Origin: Hydra vulgaris
Taxonomy: Eukaryota > Cnidaria > Hydrozoa > Anthoathecata > Hydridae
DNA length: 64,000 nt
Assembly (NCBI RefSeq): GCF_038396675.1
Contig: NC_088934.1
Span: 48,104,001 to 48,168,000 of the forward strand
Reading direction: 5' to 3'
Both the position numbers and the translations under genes were made by a program. Position 1 is the first letter of the stretch. Each line of letters begins with the position of its first letter. The notes beneath the pieces are model-generated. The model did no database searches and was not told the origin of the DNA. It saw nothing but the letters and a program-made list of their open reading frames with translations. Positions 22,730 through 34,659 of this stretch are shown here, piece by piece.

Positions 22730-24930
22730 ATCGTTATACTTTTATTTGTAGTGTTTTTTCAAAACCCAACATAGGTCAAAAACAATGTATAATATTACTA
22801 GCTAAAGTTTATGTTAAAACATATGCTAACTTATCACCGGGAACAGTTGTTTGATAAATCATTAAATGATGGATTGAATCTTGCAAAAAGCTATATTGGC
22901 TTTCATAGTTGTATGTTTTTATGGGGGACCAAAATATTTAGATAAAATGTTACAAGTAAAAAATTTAGGCTCGGATTTTGTATATAATCAAGCTATTATC
23001 CTAATCGACCAAATTAAGAAGGCTAATGAAAAGTTATGGTATAATTAATGATAATAATAGAGAAAATCAAGTATTTTTCAAAAGATTTGATTGCTGATCT
23101 CCATGGTTAACAACTGATGGGATTTTTTTACTTTTTAATTTCGTGCGTTTATTAAAGTGTATACGAAACAATAGGATAACTGAAAAACCTGGTGAAATTG
23201 AGTTTTATTATAGAATAAAAAAAGTAAGATACATTTTGTTCAATTACATTGGCACATCAGACCTTTGTCGATATTTCATGTCCTGTTTATTCTTGTATAT
23301 TGCATGTATTTATAATGTCACCATAATTACAAGAAATTATTTTCATATTCTTACAAATATATTATTTACATGTATGTGAATATAACAATTATTGTTAAAT
23401 GCATTGACCTGCGTCAAACAAGAAACCAAAGAAGCTTTAAAAATGTTATGTTAGCTTTTGTTGGAGTATATAAAATGTTTGGATTTTAACTTTTGATGAT
23501 ATTTTGGTTAAAAGTATTAATTTATATTTTTACTTTTTAACTCTTGTTGTCAATGTTTCATTATACATAAATATATAAAAGTATTTTTATTATCTTTTAT
23601 TTTTGTAGGTTATTTTTTGACTGTCTTTTTTGGAAATGATTTTAACATTAGTATAAGTTTCGCCGTTTTGTTGCTGTCTTCTCGCAATATTTTGACGCGC
23701 ACTGATATGGGGCTAAACAAGAGTTACTGTTTTTTAAAAGTTTTTGAAATGAAAAAATTGACTTCTTTATAAGACTAAAAAAAATTATTTAGTGAACAAC
23801 GGTCTAGAGTAAGCGTTCTACTTAGTCTATATATTTTTAGTTTTTTATTTAATCAGTTTCTGCTTTTTGAGTAATAAACTTAAATAATGAAACCACAACC
23901 TCCACAGCCTCTGATTAATTATACTTAAATAAATATACTAATCAAAATAAATAATTTTTAAATTGATATTTAAATCTTAAATAAAAAAATTATTCTAATA
24001 GCTGAGAGCATCAAACCAAGAAACATAATCCTCCACATTTTTCATGCCGTTGTATACAATGAGAAAACCTGTTATTTTAGTACGCCTCTGACTAAAACTC
24101 TTAGAAACAAAACGCGCTACAATAAATAATAGTCTTTAGATTTGGCGTATATTATGAGGACTATTTGGCCTATAACAAAACGGAGATGGCAAGTTTCGAA
24201 TGAAACAAAAAAGTTAGTTTTTTTTGGTATACATTTATTCATTTCTTTTAAAGAAAAAAAAGTCAGCTAAAACTTTTTTTATTTTTCTCTTTAATAAGAA
24301 CACAACATGTCTTGGCAGTTTGGGATCCCCTAAAGTCAAATTTACAATAATATTTTAAGTTAATCATAGTATTTTTCTTATTAACTAGCCTTACATTTTG
24401 TAAAGCCTGGCAATAAACAAATTAGTTATAAGTATGAACATTTTGAATTATTTTTTTATGGTTTCAAACTGCTGTTTATGAAAATAAAAAAATTAGCGGA
24501 TAACCAAACCCAGATCAAAAATACATTAGCATCATTGATTCATAGTGGTGAACGTGATACAAATGTTGGAATATCCTCCACACAATAAGTCTATGCCATC
24601 AATAGAAGAGTTTGATAAAGAAGAAGTAAAACTTTAAAATAAAACATATTGTGATAAAAAGGTAATCGAAATGCTTGCATTATTATACGCAACAAATGGC
24701 TTTTTTTGATAACTCTGAGATTAAATACCTTCTTCATTAATACAAATTTTCTATGTTAATAATTTTATGTTATTGACATTAATATTCTAAGAGGTCTAAG
24801 AAATGGCTGTTTAGTGGTAAGCCTGAACATTTGCAGATTGTTTTAATACATACAAGGAGAAACCTTAATACCATATACCATTTTTTTATTGTATTCTTTA
24901 ATAACATTCTATAATGGTTTGGAGACAGGT
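22730..24930. other. unassigned AT-rich stretch
   Basis: No motif-bearing ORF. A minus-strand open run around 24005-24110 (including KSFSQRRTKITGFLIVYN) could be a decayed transposase fragment but I cannot place it. Confidence 0.4.
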
Positions 24931-24936
24931 ATATCT

Positions 24937-25040
24937 CAGTGGGCATGCATCGTCCAAGGGACGTACGTCGGATGTCTTATGGACGTCTGGACGTCCAGGA
25001 GACGTCTTACGGACAACCTCCGGACGACGCGTACCCACTG
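24937..25040. mobile_element. 104-bp CpG-rich mini-element with inverted ends
   Basis: Ends read CAGTGGGCATGCATCGTCC and, from the right, CAGTGGGTACGCGTCGTCC. The interior has repeated GACGTC/GGACGT units (about seven ACGTs) in a genome that is otherwise CpG-poor. No clear target-site duplication. A related single end occurs at 51192. Confidence 0.7.
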
Positions 25041-25695
25041 GGATAATACTTCATTCACCATATATATTTATTAAGTAAAAATGTCTTTTTACTCAAAAGA
25101 AATGACCTTCATAAACTATATTAGAATAAAAAAAAAAAGTTTAGATAGAAGCTGTAACACCTTACATAGTTGTAAACTTACTTAAAAATAGCTTAGATAC
25201 TTGTAAGGTACATACAATTTAATAATTCCTTGCATAGCATATCGGATATTAATACCTCGATCTATACTTTTTTTCTTTTAATTTTAATTTCTAATTTAGT
25301 TTAAAAAGGTGGCGTATATTTTTTGCAGACACCTGAATTCCCTAACTATTCCTTGTCTTTTAATTTTCTTTTCAATCCATCTGTTTTAAAAAATTTTCTT
25401 TTTTAATTTTATGGTGTATTTATTAGCAAATTTTGAATGGAATATTTTTACTTATCAATTAAAAGTTATAACATTTATTAAATAGAAAATGGCTATAAAG
25501 GCCTTTGGAGGAAGGGATGCACTGGCAACTTTGAGGCTTGGATTTAATATATTGATGGCTTCCTTTTTACTTTACAAAGAAAATATTTAGTCGTATGAAA
25601 AAAAAATTATTGTAAAAGTTCCAGTCACAATTGGTTTACTATATCCAGTCAGACTTTTTTTTCAAAGCTGCCGTTTTTCAGTATCTATAGACTGT
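25041..25695. other. no feature recognised
   Basis: AT-rich DNA without a motif-bearing ORF. Confidence 0.5.
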
Positions 25696-25699
25696 TTAT

Positions 25700-26275
25700 T
25701 AAAAAAAAAGCTTTTCGGGTAAGTTGACAAATTTTTCACGGGGTAAGTTGGCTCATAGCATTTACTATGGAAAAAAATATTTATTTTTATAAAATTATTT
25801 TTTTTTATTATTTTTATTTTTAACAATATTGAAAATATTTATTCTTACAAAAAAATTTAAAAAAAATTTTGTTTAGTTTTTTTTTCCACAGATAAAAGGT
25901 GGGTTACTGTTTGGCTTTTATACGGACTAATATTTGGTACCAGCTAAAAGTAATATTAAATTTTGGGATAAAATTGTTGCAAAAATTAATTTTAAAAAAA
26001 TTTCTATTAGTTTTGCACTTAATAGTGCATTAATAATCATTTTTATAGTTTGCGCCAACTTACCCCGTGGTGGGGTAAGTTGGCGCAAATTTTTTTTTTT
26101 GTTTGAGGGTCCGGAACGGCCCCAAGAATTTTTTTTTATAAATGAATACAAATTTTATAAGATACCCTAATCTATACTCTTTAAGACTACACTTTAATAT
26201 TTTTAAAAAAATGTACTGTTAGGGCTACAGAGCTCATAGAGTAAAAACCGAGCCAACTAGCCCCGGTCTCCCCTA
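25700..26275. mobile_element. degenerate repeat with GTAAGTTGGC motifs
   Basis: GGGTAAGTTGAC (25708), GGGGTAAGTTGGCTCATAG (25740) and, inverted, CCGAGCCAACTAGCCCCGGT followed by CTCCCCTA (26250-26275) bound the region. The outer end GGGGAGACCGGG recurs at 59100. These look like the ends of a DNA transposon family; no TSD and no coding sequence was found. Confidence 0.5.
26049..26089. repeat. perfect hairpin, 18-bp arms
   Basis: TTTGCGCCAACTTACCCC and its exact complement are separated by GTGGT. It lies inside the GTAAGTTGGC repeat and gives a joined pair of its end motifs. Confidence 0.95.
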
Positions 26276-26319
26276 CTATGGCATAAGGGATCAACTATTG
26301 AAAAAAGTATATGTTAAAG

Positions 26320-27000
26320 AACGACTTTATTTTGTACCGTCATATAACTATTCAAATCAGCTTAACAATAACAACGTAAACCCAACTAATTATACTAATG
26401 GACTAAATGAAAATGATCTTTTATTTATTCAACCTTAAACTTTTGATACTAACGAAGTGACTTCAGTTAATAATGTCTTTAATAATAATAGCAACATTTC
26501 CATAATTTAAAACTTAGATAACTTTATCCTCTCTTTTGATTTCACGAGGAAAAAATTACTATCGATTTTGCATTTAAATATAACTCAATTAAGTCGAAAT
26601 GCATCACAAAAATCAAACCAATACGAGATTTAAATTTGATAAATATAATAACGCTTAATGAAACCAAAATTAACGACACATATCTAACTAAAGATATTCT
26701 TTCAAACAATTATGAGACTCTATTTAGAGACAGAAAAAAACAGCATTAATGGAGGTGGCAGTGGAGGTGGAGGTTTGTCTTAAAAATTACGTTTAGTGAT
26801 CACTGTACAGTTTTTGGAGCGGTTGATGGTATTACTGAAATAGTTAATTACTCAAAAACAATCAAAAGCAGGCAACTAAGTAATAAAAATATAACAATCA
26901 TATCCAACACAATCAATAAATCTAACATACAGTTCAAAATAAATGACAACTTGACCAACATGTAGAACAACTTCAAACTCAACATTTAAAATCTTACCAG
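26320..27000 (+). pseudogene. CR1-like LINE endonuclease N-terminus, degenerate
   Basis: Across frames: IITLNETKINDTYLTKDI, NNYETLFRDRK, NGGGSGGGGLSLK-like and later NNITIISNTINKSN-like text. This matches the start of APE endonucleases (LNETKID...GGGVL). Frameshifts and stops throughout; the remaining LINE is missing. Confidence 0.6.
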
Positions 27001-27160
27001 TTTTTGACAAATATTTTACGCTTGCGCATTCTCAGCATTCTATATTATTCAAAATAAAAAGGTCTTATTTTAATATATATTTTTATTGTTTTTTTATTCA
27101 ATTTTTTAAAGTTATTTAAAATTTTATCTTATTTATAAAATATTTGTTTTCCAATTACTG

Positions 27161-28118
27161 TCAAGGTATGTCATCTGACCTAAGACACGCTGCGAAAAAT
27201 CTTTCGCAGTGTGTGTAGCAGTTAGATAGGTTAACATTAGGAATAGATAAGCATGCCTCACGCATTCTTATAATTAATTCATTTCTTCCAGCTGGGGTCG
27301 TATTTCTTCGCATGTTATTCTTAAGATAAAAAAAAATCTCTTCACACGAATTCAAGAATGGTGAATAAGGTGGCAAATATTTTATTTGAATGTTCTGAGC
27401 CCTTTATCTCAACATAATGATGATATCTGACATTATCCATCATCAGGGCGAACTCTTTCTCTGTTCCCAAAACTTGTACAACTTCATCAACATTTTCATG
27501 AAACAAAACTGTGTTGGCTGACACTCTGATAGCTTTGCAGTGAATAATATTTAAACCATTGACGGCCAATATCATCGAAACGTTACGCTGCCTAGGGCTA
27601 ATGATCGGGTTTTGTGTTACTCCTCTTCTTGCCCATGAATGACTGCAAAACATGTGTAAATTAAACCAACTTTCATCAATAAAAACAATATTTCGATAGC
27701 GATGAATAGGCAAGACTTAAGAGTACCACCTAATATATTCAATTCGAAGATTTCTTACATCATTGTTGTTTCTTCTTTCATAATTCGTTGAGTAATTTTA
27801 TATGTGTATCCAAGATTGGTTACCCATCTCCAGACAGTTGAAATTGATAAATTTACATTTAAAGCATATTTAGTTTTAATTATAGTTGTCGTTGTATTAT
27901 GTTTATAAGTTCTTTAATTCTTCTTCTAATCTCATCATTATAAATAACTTGACGAGCGCCACCTTTAGAACCAGGACGTGTTGAATTCGTTTGATTGTAC
28001 CTTCCTAAAATTGATTGTATTGTGTTTCGATTAACTCCTGTTAACGATGAATCTTCAGATTTTACCTTGATCAACTAGATTTACAATAAGATCTCGCATG
28101 TTTGGGAAACGGAATTTC
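27161..28118 (-). pseudogene. Tc1/IS630-like DDE transposase pseudogene
   Basis: Read on the minus strand: MRDLIVNLVDQGK (near 28116), an HTH region with GVNRNTIQSILGRYNQT and RPGSKGGARQV, then LNVNLSISTVWRWVTNLGYT (second HTH, about 27840), RNIVFIDESWFNLHMF with the first catalytic D, LMMDNVRYHH with the second (about 27425), and LPPYSPFLNSCEE with the final E (about 27370). All three catalytic acidic positions are present. Frame breaks at roughly 28075, 27780 and 27390 and stops inactivate it. Possible diverged terminal repeats (TTTAcGC..GCGCAT / TTTAGCGCATGC) lie near 27012 and 28278. Confidence 0.88.
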
Positions 28119-28279
28119 GCGGCATGAAGAATCAGATTAAGTTTTTCGCAGCAATGAAGTTTCAGATTGAATTTTTCTTTCATCAACACCAATCTTAAAA
28201 CAAATTTTTGCGTATTTTGGCAAACAGAGTTTTGCTGCATGTTTAATGAAATTCTAATATATGTGCATGCGCTAAATGT

Positions 28280-28930
28280 TTTAATAATGTCTTAATAAAC
28301 CTTTGACCATATAAACTGCTAGACACGCTTTACTGTAAATTAATATTCTCAAAATTTTGAACCAAACATCTTTTAGCACAAGACGTCACATTTGGGCATT
28401 CAGCAACTTATAATATCGTTTAGGTCGAAAATAGCTTAATGTATTTAACAATTTTAAAGTTTTAATATTAATTATATATATTATTTTGTTTAAATTTTGA
28501 TTTTCAAATAGAATATAGGTATATAAATATCATGATTTTATCTTGTTCTGAATGTAATTACACTCAAAGTTATACTAAAGGGGATTCTTTTAATGTGTAA
28601 GTAGCTACAAATTATTCTTCGCTAAGATCCTACCTTATATTTCAAATATAAATAGCATATTATTTTGATATGCCAATTTTTTTGTTTGTAGTTTTTCGAA
28701 AGATCTGGAATTAAGGAGAAAATGAATACAAGTTATGTGGAGGGATGGTTTTACTTCAAGTAAACTGTCTAAACTATGTGGCAAACATTTCACTGGTATG
28801 AAGGAAGTCTTTGGACTTCACAAAAGAAGTTAAAAAAAAAGATTTCCTCTATATTTGATTTCCCAAAACTTTTATGAAAAAGTATTAGAAAAATACTAAA
28901 AAGCAGGCAAAGTATTATTTCAAATAATAC
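28280..28930. other. no feature recognised
   Basis: AT-rich DNA between the IS630-like pseudogene and the compound foldback. Confidence 0.5.
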
Positions 28931-28934
28931 CACA

Positions 28935-29405
28935 ATTGATTCAATACAATAAGCGTAATGTAACTAATCTTTTTGCAATGACATATGTTGATTTAAAACT
29001 TTTAAGTTTACTTTTTGTACCATGTATATTATGTACCTACACATATAATATATATGTAGGTACATAATATACATGTTACAAAAAGTAAACTTAAAAGTTT
29101 TAAGTCAATATATCTCATTGCAAAAAGATTAGTTACACTAGATTTACTGTATTAAATTATTTGTGATATTATTGTTTACATTAATGATATAATTATCAAC
29201 ATGTTGTTCCTAAAAATATATATATATTTTTAGGAAGAATAATGTTGATAATTATATCGTTAATGTAAACAATAATATCACCAATAATTCAATACAGTAG
29301 GTCTAATGTAAATACTTTACAATGGCATACTTTACAATTACTTTTATAGTGGCATTTATTGATGTAAATGTTTGAGTTTACTTTTTGTGACATATTACAT
29401 CTTTA
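28935..29405. mobile_element. compound foldback: two overlapping palindromes
   Basis: A 100-bp arm (A: ATTCAATACA..., TTTTTGCAATGACATATGTT, AGTTTACTTTTTGTACCATG) at 28940-29040 is followed by its inverted copy at 29055-29163. A second arm (B: TGATATTATTGTTTACATTA...) at 29164-29218 is followed by its inverted copy to 29280. A third, more diverged A copy in direct orientation follows at 29283-29400. The order is A, A-inverted, B, B-inverted, A, so the A-inverted/B half mirrors the B-inverted/A half. No coding sequence. Confidence 0.85.
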
Positions 29406-29986
29406 TATTTTTAAAAACACTGTTGGAAAGTGTAAAATCAATCCTAACACCAATGGTTAACGGTAAATTGGTGTATTTGATGAAAATAATATGGAAACAC
29501 CAGAAAATAGTAAAAAGTTTTTAAAATTAACTATTAGTAATCTTGCTGCTAAATAAAAGGCAATTAAAATGCTGCAGCAATCCAACTGTTGTTTAATAAA
29601 AAAGATTAAAGACTTACGTTCATTCTTTCGTCATTTTAAATCAAAAGATATGAATCAAAATCATGAATCATACTATGATTTCTGAAGAAGTATCAACAAC
29701 TTAATGGTAAGATATCGCGACGTTAGAATTATTTTGTTCCATCTCCACTTTTTGAAAAAATCGAGTTTTTATAGTTTTTGAATAGTTTTGCACTATGTTT
29801 TTCTATTTTATTTATATAGAAAACATATAAAAATTTTAATACGGTGTTGCATGCCATATTGCATTGTTCTATCTCCTAAATAAGCAAATTTGAAAATGTT
29901 ATCTTATTTTATCTCCGATCAACCAATCATATATTTACAATTACATATTTGTACGGAATAATTTTGTTGTTATTGTAATTTTCAAA

Positions 29987-31940
29987 ATGGCAACTAAAAA
30001 TATTGACCAAAAAATGGAACAAGCTCTAAATCAAAACGAAGGTATTTTTTCACTTAATTAGCGTTATAATTTTGCCAATTATTTATTTTGATTATCCAAA
30101 ATGCATAAAAAATAAAATAATTTATTATTTATGCATCCTAGATAATCAAGTAAAAAAGGTAATGGAGTTTTTTAATCTTTAGAGTCGCTTGGTATTACAC
30201 CTTCTCGTAGGTCACCCCATAGTGGAACATCTAGAAAACGTAAAGCTGATACGAGTAATTGGAAACAAAATATAAGAAAAAATGCAACGTCAGTCGGGTA
30301 AAGCTTATAAAAATTCAAAAGGTAAACCAGTGCCTGAAAGATCTATCGCAACGCTAAAAAGTTGCAGAAATTGTAAGTTCAAATGCCCTACTAATATAAA
30401 TAAGATCGAGCGTCAAGTTATATTTGATAACTTTTGGACCTTAGATGATAACGGTAAAAAACATTTTTATTCAAAAACTACCGAAAAACTAGAGAAAAAA
30501 CGCTGTCGGACAGCTGCTGGTGAAAGTTCGAGAAGAAAAATTATAGCTTATTATTATAGCTTCTTTGTTTCTAATACACAATATAGAGTTTGTAAATCCT
30601 ACTATCTTTCAACATTGAATATTAGTAGCCAAAGAATATTTTACTTTCACAAATCTAATAAATACTTAACTACTGGAATGCCAATGCAATCAAAATTTGG
30701 AAGACATGTAAAAAAAAGCTCACCGGAAGATTCTAAAAAAGTTGTACGAGACCATATAAATCTTTTCCCAAGAATTGAGGCCCATTATTGCAGGAAAAAG
30801 ATATTTAAAGAGTATATGGAAGGATCACTCAATATAGGTAAACTGTATGATCTTTTAAAATATGTTGTGATGAAAATGACTATATACCAGTAAAAGAACA
30901 TATGTATCGTTATATCTTCAATCACGAGTTCAACATAGAATTTCAAAAACCAAAGAAAGATTTATGTGACACATGCTATGAATATTGCAACATTGTTAAT
31001 GCAAGCAATGAGCAGACAGATAGTTATAATAAGCACATAATATCAAGGAATGATACCAAAACTGAACGTGAAAAAGATCGTCAAAATGCTGATCCTAAAA
31101 CTGCAGTTGTTTGTATTGATCTTGAAAATGTTTTAAGTTTGCCTCGGGCTAATGTTGGAATCTTTAATAATAAACGGAAACTTTCAAATTATAACTTAAC
31201 TGGTCATTGTTCGCTTAACAAGAAAGGTTATTGCGTCCTTTGGCATGAAGCTATGGCTGGTCGTGGAGGAAATGATCTTGCCAGTGCTGTAACATGTCTG
31301 CTTCTGAAAATCATGGATGACCTTGACATAAATAAGTTCATACTTTGGTTCGATTCATGTGTACCACAATAGTTTCATGTCAGCAGCTTTATGTGAATTT
31401 ATTATACGATACCCACAAATTAAAGTCATTGAGCAAAAGTTCTGCGAGCCAGGTCACTCTAGCATTCAAGAATGTGATAACTTTCATAGTCAAATTGAAA
31501 AATCTCTCTCTGTTGCAGAAATATTTAGTCCGCTTGGACTAGAAAGAGCTATTAAAAATGTAAACTGTAAAAAACCATTCTCTGTTTACCAAATGCAATT
31601 AATAGATGTGAAGAATTTTTCAGTTGTTGCTGGTTTTTCAAGTTATAAGTTAGTGCCTTATACAAAAGTTAAAAATCTTGTTTATCGAAACGGACTGCCA
31701 TACCATGTTTTTTTTAAAACCTTTTTTTCAGACAATTATTCACAAGCTCGTATTAATAAGTTTGTCAAGCGAGCAGCATCAAGCATTATTACCAAACCAT
31801 TAAAGACAAATATACCAATGGCAGCTTGTTTACATGCTCCTTATCAGTCTTTATTTGCTGAAAAAGCCAATGATATCATTTCCATGTATTCATACATGCC
31901 TGATGTTGTTATTGCATTTTACAAAGCATTAATAAAGTGA
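29987..31940 (+). pseudogene. transposase of an uncertain DDE-type superfamily, recently broken
   Basis: Likely structure: exon 1 29987-30041 (MATKNIDQKMEQALNQNE), intron 30042-30182 (GT...AG), exon 2 from 30183. Three single-step frameshifts, near 30275 in a poly-A run, near 30865, and near 31370 (CCACAATAG, one A short), split the frame into pieces of 203, 156 and 193 codons; otherwise it is open. Motifs in order: basic RKRKADTSNWKQNIRK, cysteine pair SCRNCKFKC, EHMYRYIFNHEFNIEF, KKDLCDTCYEYC, VVCIDLENVLSLPRANVG, KLSNYNLTGH, WHEAMAGRGGNDLASA, LWFDSCVPQ, FCEPGHSSIQECDNFHSQIE. Acidic residues in IDLE, WFDSC and ECD are candidate catalytic residues. Similar proteins are widespread in insects and cnidarians. 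The possible 4-bp TSD recalls Sola, but I cannot assign it firmly. Confidence 0.8.
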
Positions 31941-32302
31941 TTTTATATATGACTTTCTCTGTTATTTGTTTAGTATTGATATATAAAACATATAATTATT
32001 ATTATTATTATTTAGAAATCTTGATAAAATTTCTTATTTAGCTTATTATTTATAATAGTTTTTAATAAATACTTAAACTCTTAAAATAAAATCAAGTTCA
32101 TCTTGCATAATGTTTGTAATTAGATTAGTTTAATTGTTGTGTTAATATCTGTAAGACTTAAATAATTGATAGGAAATTTAAAAAAAGCTATTTCTTTGAT
32201 AAATATTTTTCATCCCTTTTCTATACGCTATATATTACCCTTTTTTTATTATGTAGCGAAGTGTTCTGTTTTAAATTAGATGTCTTAGTCTTGTTCAGAG
32301 CC

Positions 32303-32500
32303 GGCGCGAACAGGTATCAAACAAACTTGTAAGAACAGTGCAATAGCTAGTGGGTCGGAGCCCCTCTCAAAATAAATTTTAAAAAATTCCATTTTTAGGT
32401 ATTACAAAAAAAAAAACTCCTTTTACTTTAAAAAGAGTTCCCATAGATTCGCCGGGTCCCAACCAACCCTAATTTAGGGGCGTGGGGGTGCAACAGCACT
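32303..32500. repeat. possible hAT-MITE fragment inside the transposon
   Basis: CAGAGCCGGCGCGAAC starts a GC-rich stretch resembling a hAT end, in a noncoding part of the 29712-32862 element. The opposite end and a duplication were not found. Confidence 0.3.
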
Positions 32501-32862
32501 GCGTAAGAAGAATGACTACCTAGAACAAAATTTCATCAATTTTCAACATATCTTCGTTAAAAAATGTAGTTAATATATTTAATATATAAGATGTAACAAA
32601 ATAACATTTTTGTATCTTACAAAATACCAAAGTTATTTTGTTATATCTCCAAAAGTGGGTGGGAAAATATGGGCGTTAGCGAAATTTTTATAAGTTTTTT
32701 TTATTTAAAAATAAACAACGGAACAATCATAAATCTAAAGAAAATCTTTAATTCCCAAATAATTTTTTCAACTTAGCAGCAAACAAACTCAAACTTTGAC
32801 ATCGATTTTCTCAGTTTGCAAAAACATGGACTTAAAACAAGATAATTCTAACGTCGCGATAT

Positions 32863-33360
32863 ATAGTTTTTAATAAGAGTAGTTGTTAAACATAATTATA
32901 TTTGTGACTTTTTTATTTTATTTTTCTATTTAATTATTTTAAATATTTGTTACTTATTTAAGTTATACCTTTGGGATTAATTTGTTTTAGTCAACCTACT
33001 GTTGAAATATGGTTTTAATTTAGTAAGTTTTATGATTAATTTACTGCATTAATCATTAGATAACAGTTAGGGAAAAATTTAGTTCATCACAATTACGGTA
33101 GGAATAGCGATGAGTTAAATATTGTATTTGTTGTAACAGTAATAATTGTTGTTATGATTGTAATGTTGTTGTGATAACTTGTGTGTGTGTGTTTGGGTTG
33201 TGTATCATTTACATATTCTGTTTGTCTTTTTACTATGTTATCATCTATTTCTTGATACCCCAATCAATGATGCCCAATTTTACTTGATTGGGTTTTCAAG
33301 TATAAATATAATGTTGTAACTAAAAATATATTTATTTAATCTATTTAACTTTAGAGAGCT
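32863..33360. other. no feature recognised
   Basis: AT-rich with a (GT)7 run near 33181. It may be the decayed 5' part of the P-like element that follows. Confidence 0.4.
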
Positions 33361-34034
33361 ATGTCTGAGTCTACAAAACAGTTATTTTGCCGAGTTTTAC
33401 AAGAAAAGTTAAAAAGCATTACCCATCAGAATAACAAAGCTTTGCTATAACATTACATTTTTATTTTACTTGAGCATATAGTTATGTTAGGAAAACATTT
33501 ATTAATGCACTTCTTCATCCAGGAACTATACAAAAATGGTATGCAAGTGTCGACTGTTCCCCTGGATTTTGTAAAGAAGCTTTAGTTACTCTTCATAGCA
33601 AAGTAAAAGAGGCTCAAAAAATTGATTAACGTTTTGTGTGTTCATTGATGTTTGATGAAATGGCCATTTGAAAAAAAATTGAATGGACAGGCGATAAATT
33701 TTCTGGTAAAATTTATTGATGGTGCTGATTTTAATAATGATAGTTTACCCAAAACAAAAGAAGCTTTAGTCTTTATAATAAACTGTGTAAATGGACATTG
33801 GAAACTTCCTGTTGTACATTTTTTAATTGATGATTTAGGTGGTTGCGAAAAAGCTAATATTGTTAAGCGTTGTCTGCAATTTAATTACGAAAGTGGTGCA
33901 GAAATTATAAAATTATTATTGCTAAATATTTAAAGATAAGATTGCACCACAAAGCTGACTCGATTAACGATTTACGACATAATAAACGTATACAAAGTGT
34001 ATTAACAAAGCAAATTTTATTTTCGAATCAATAA
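33361..34034 (+). pseudogene. P-element/THAP9-like transposase pseudogene
   Basis: In three frames: YPSE*QSFAITLHFY (33417), YSYVRKTFINALLHPGTIQK, WYASVDCSPGF, then MFDEMAI*KKIEWTGDKF near 33650 with the first RNase H-like acidic residue, and SLPKTKEALVFIINCVNGHW, LPVVHFLID (33811-33830); the tail KIRLHHKADSINDL ends near 34034. The order and wording match the P-element transposase core (THAP9 group). The N-terminal THAP zinc finger is absent, as is the usual insertion domain. Stops at 33450, 33627 and 33670 kill it. Confidence 0.82.
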
Positions 34035-34525
34035 AAAGTTATTGTTTGTATTAATGTAATGGATAATAAAACACATAAAATTGTATTAACTGTTACGTTT
34101 TCTATTCTAAGAAATCTAAGAATGCATTAAATTGATAATTGATACAAATAATAAATTTAATAATATTTTAAATAATAATAATAATAATTATAATAATAAA
34201 GTTTACAACAAAATTTAACATTTAACAAAAAGTTTTCTATTCTTATAGCTTAATTTCGTTTGTATTGCGTTTTGTTTTGCCCAAACGTAACGTCACGCAC
34301 TAAAAGATGGTTGGCTTCAAAATATTTTATTTACGGCGAGTCTATCAGTTTATATGGTTGAAGTTTTAAACAATATCTTCAATAATCTTAAAATATCTAA
34401 TTAAGTTAAAAATAAATTTTCTTATTTCTTTCTATTAAAAAATATGAAATCGTCAATGTGATTAAATCTCGAAAGAAAAAAGCTGTTGTGGTTATTCAGA
34501 TATTCCAACAATAATTTATTAAAAA
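34035..34525. other. no feature recognised
   Basis: AT-rich, (ATA)-rich runs around 34160-34200; nothing coding. Confidence 0.5.
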
Positions 34526-34528
34526 GTC

Positions 34529-34610
34529 ATATGATTCAACTTCCCCTAATTAACAAAAGAATCAACTTTTCCGAACTAACAAAAGATTCAACTTCCCCTA
34601 ACTAACAAAA
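34529..34610. repeat. 27-bp tandem repeat, three copies
   Basis: GATTCAACTTCCCCTAA.TAACAAAA occurs three times with small differences. Confidence 0.85.
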
Positions 34611-34659
34611 ATATTTAATTGAAAAAATGTTTGAAAACATACCAAATATCAAAGGAAGT

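Larger units (their letters stand above)
29712..32862 (+). mobile_element. 3.15-kb DNA transposon with matching TIRs
   Basis: The left end ATATCGCGACGTTAGAATTA and the right end (its reverse complement finishing at 32862) match over at least 21 bases. The outer ATAT is palindromic, so it could be a 4-bp target duplication or part of the TIR. The transposase gene lies within, in plus orientation. The right 900 bp is noncoding. Confidence 0.85.
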
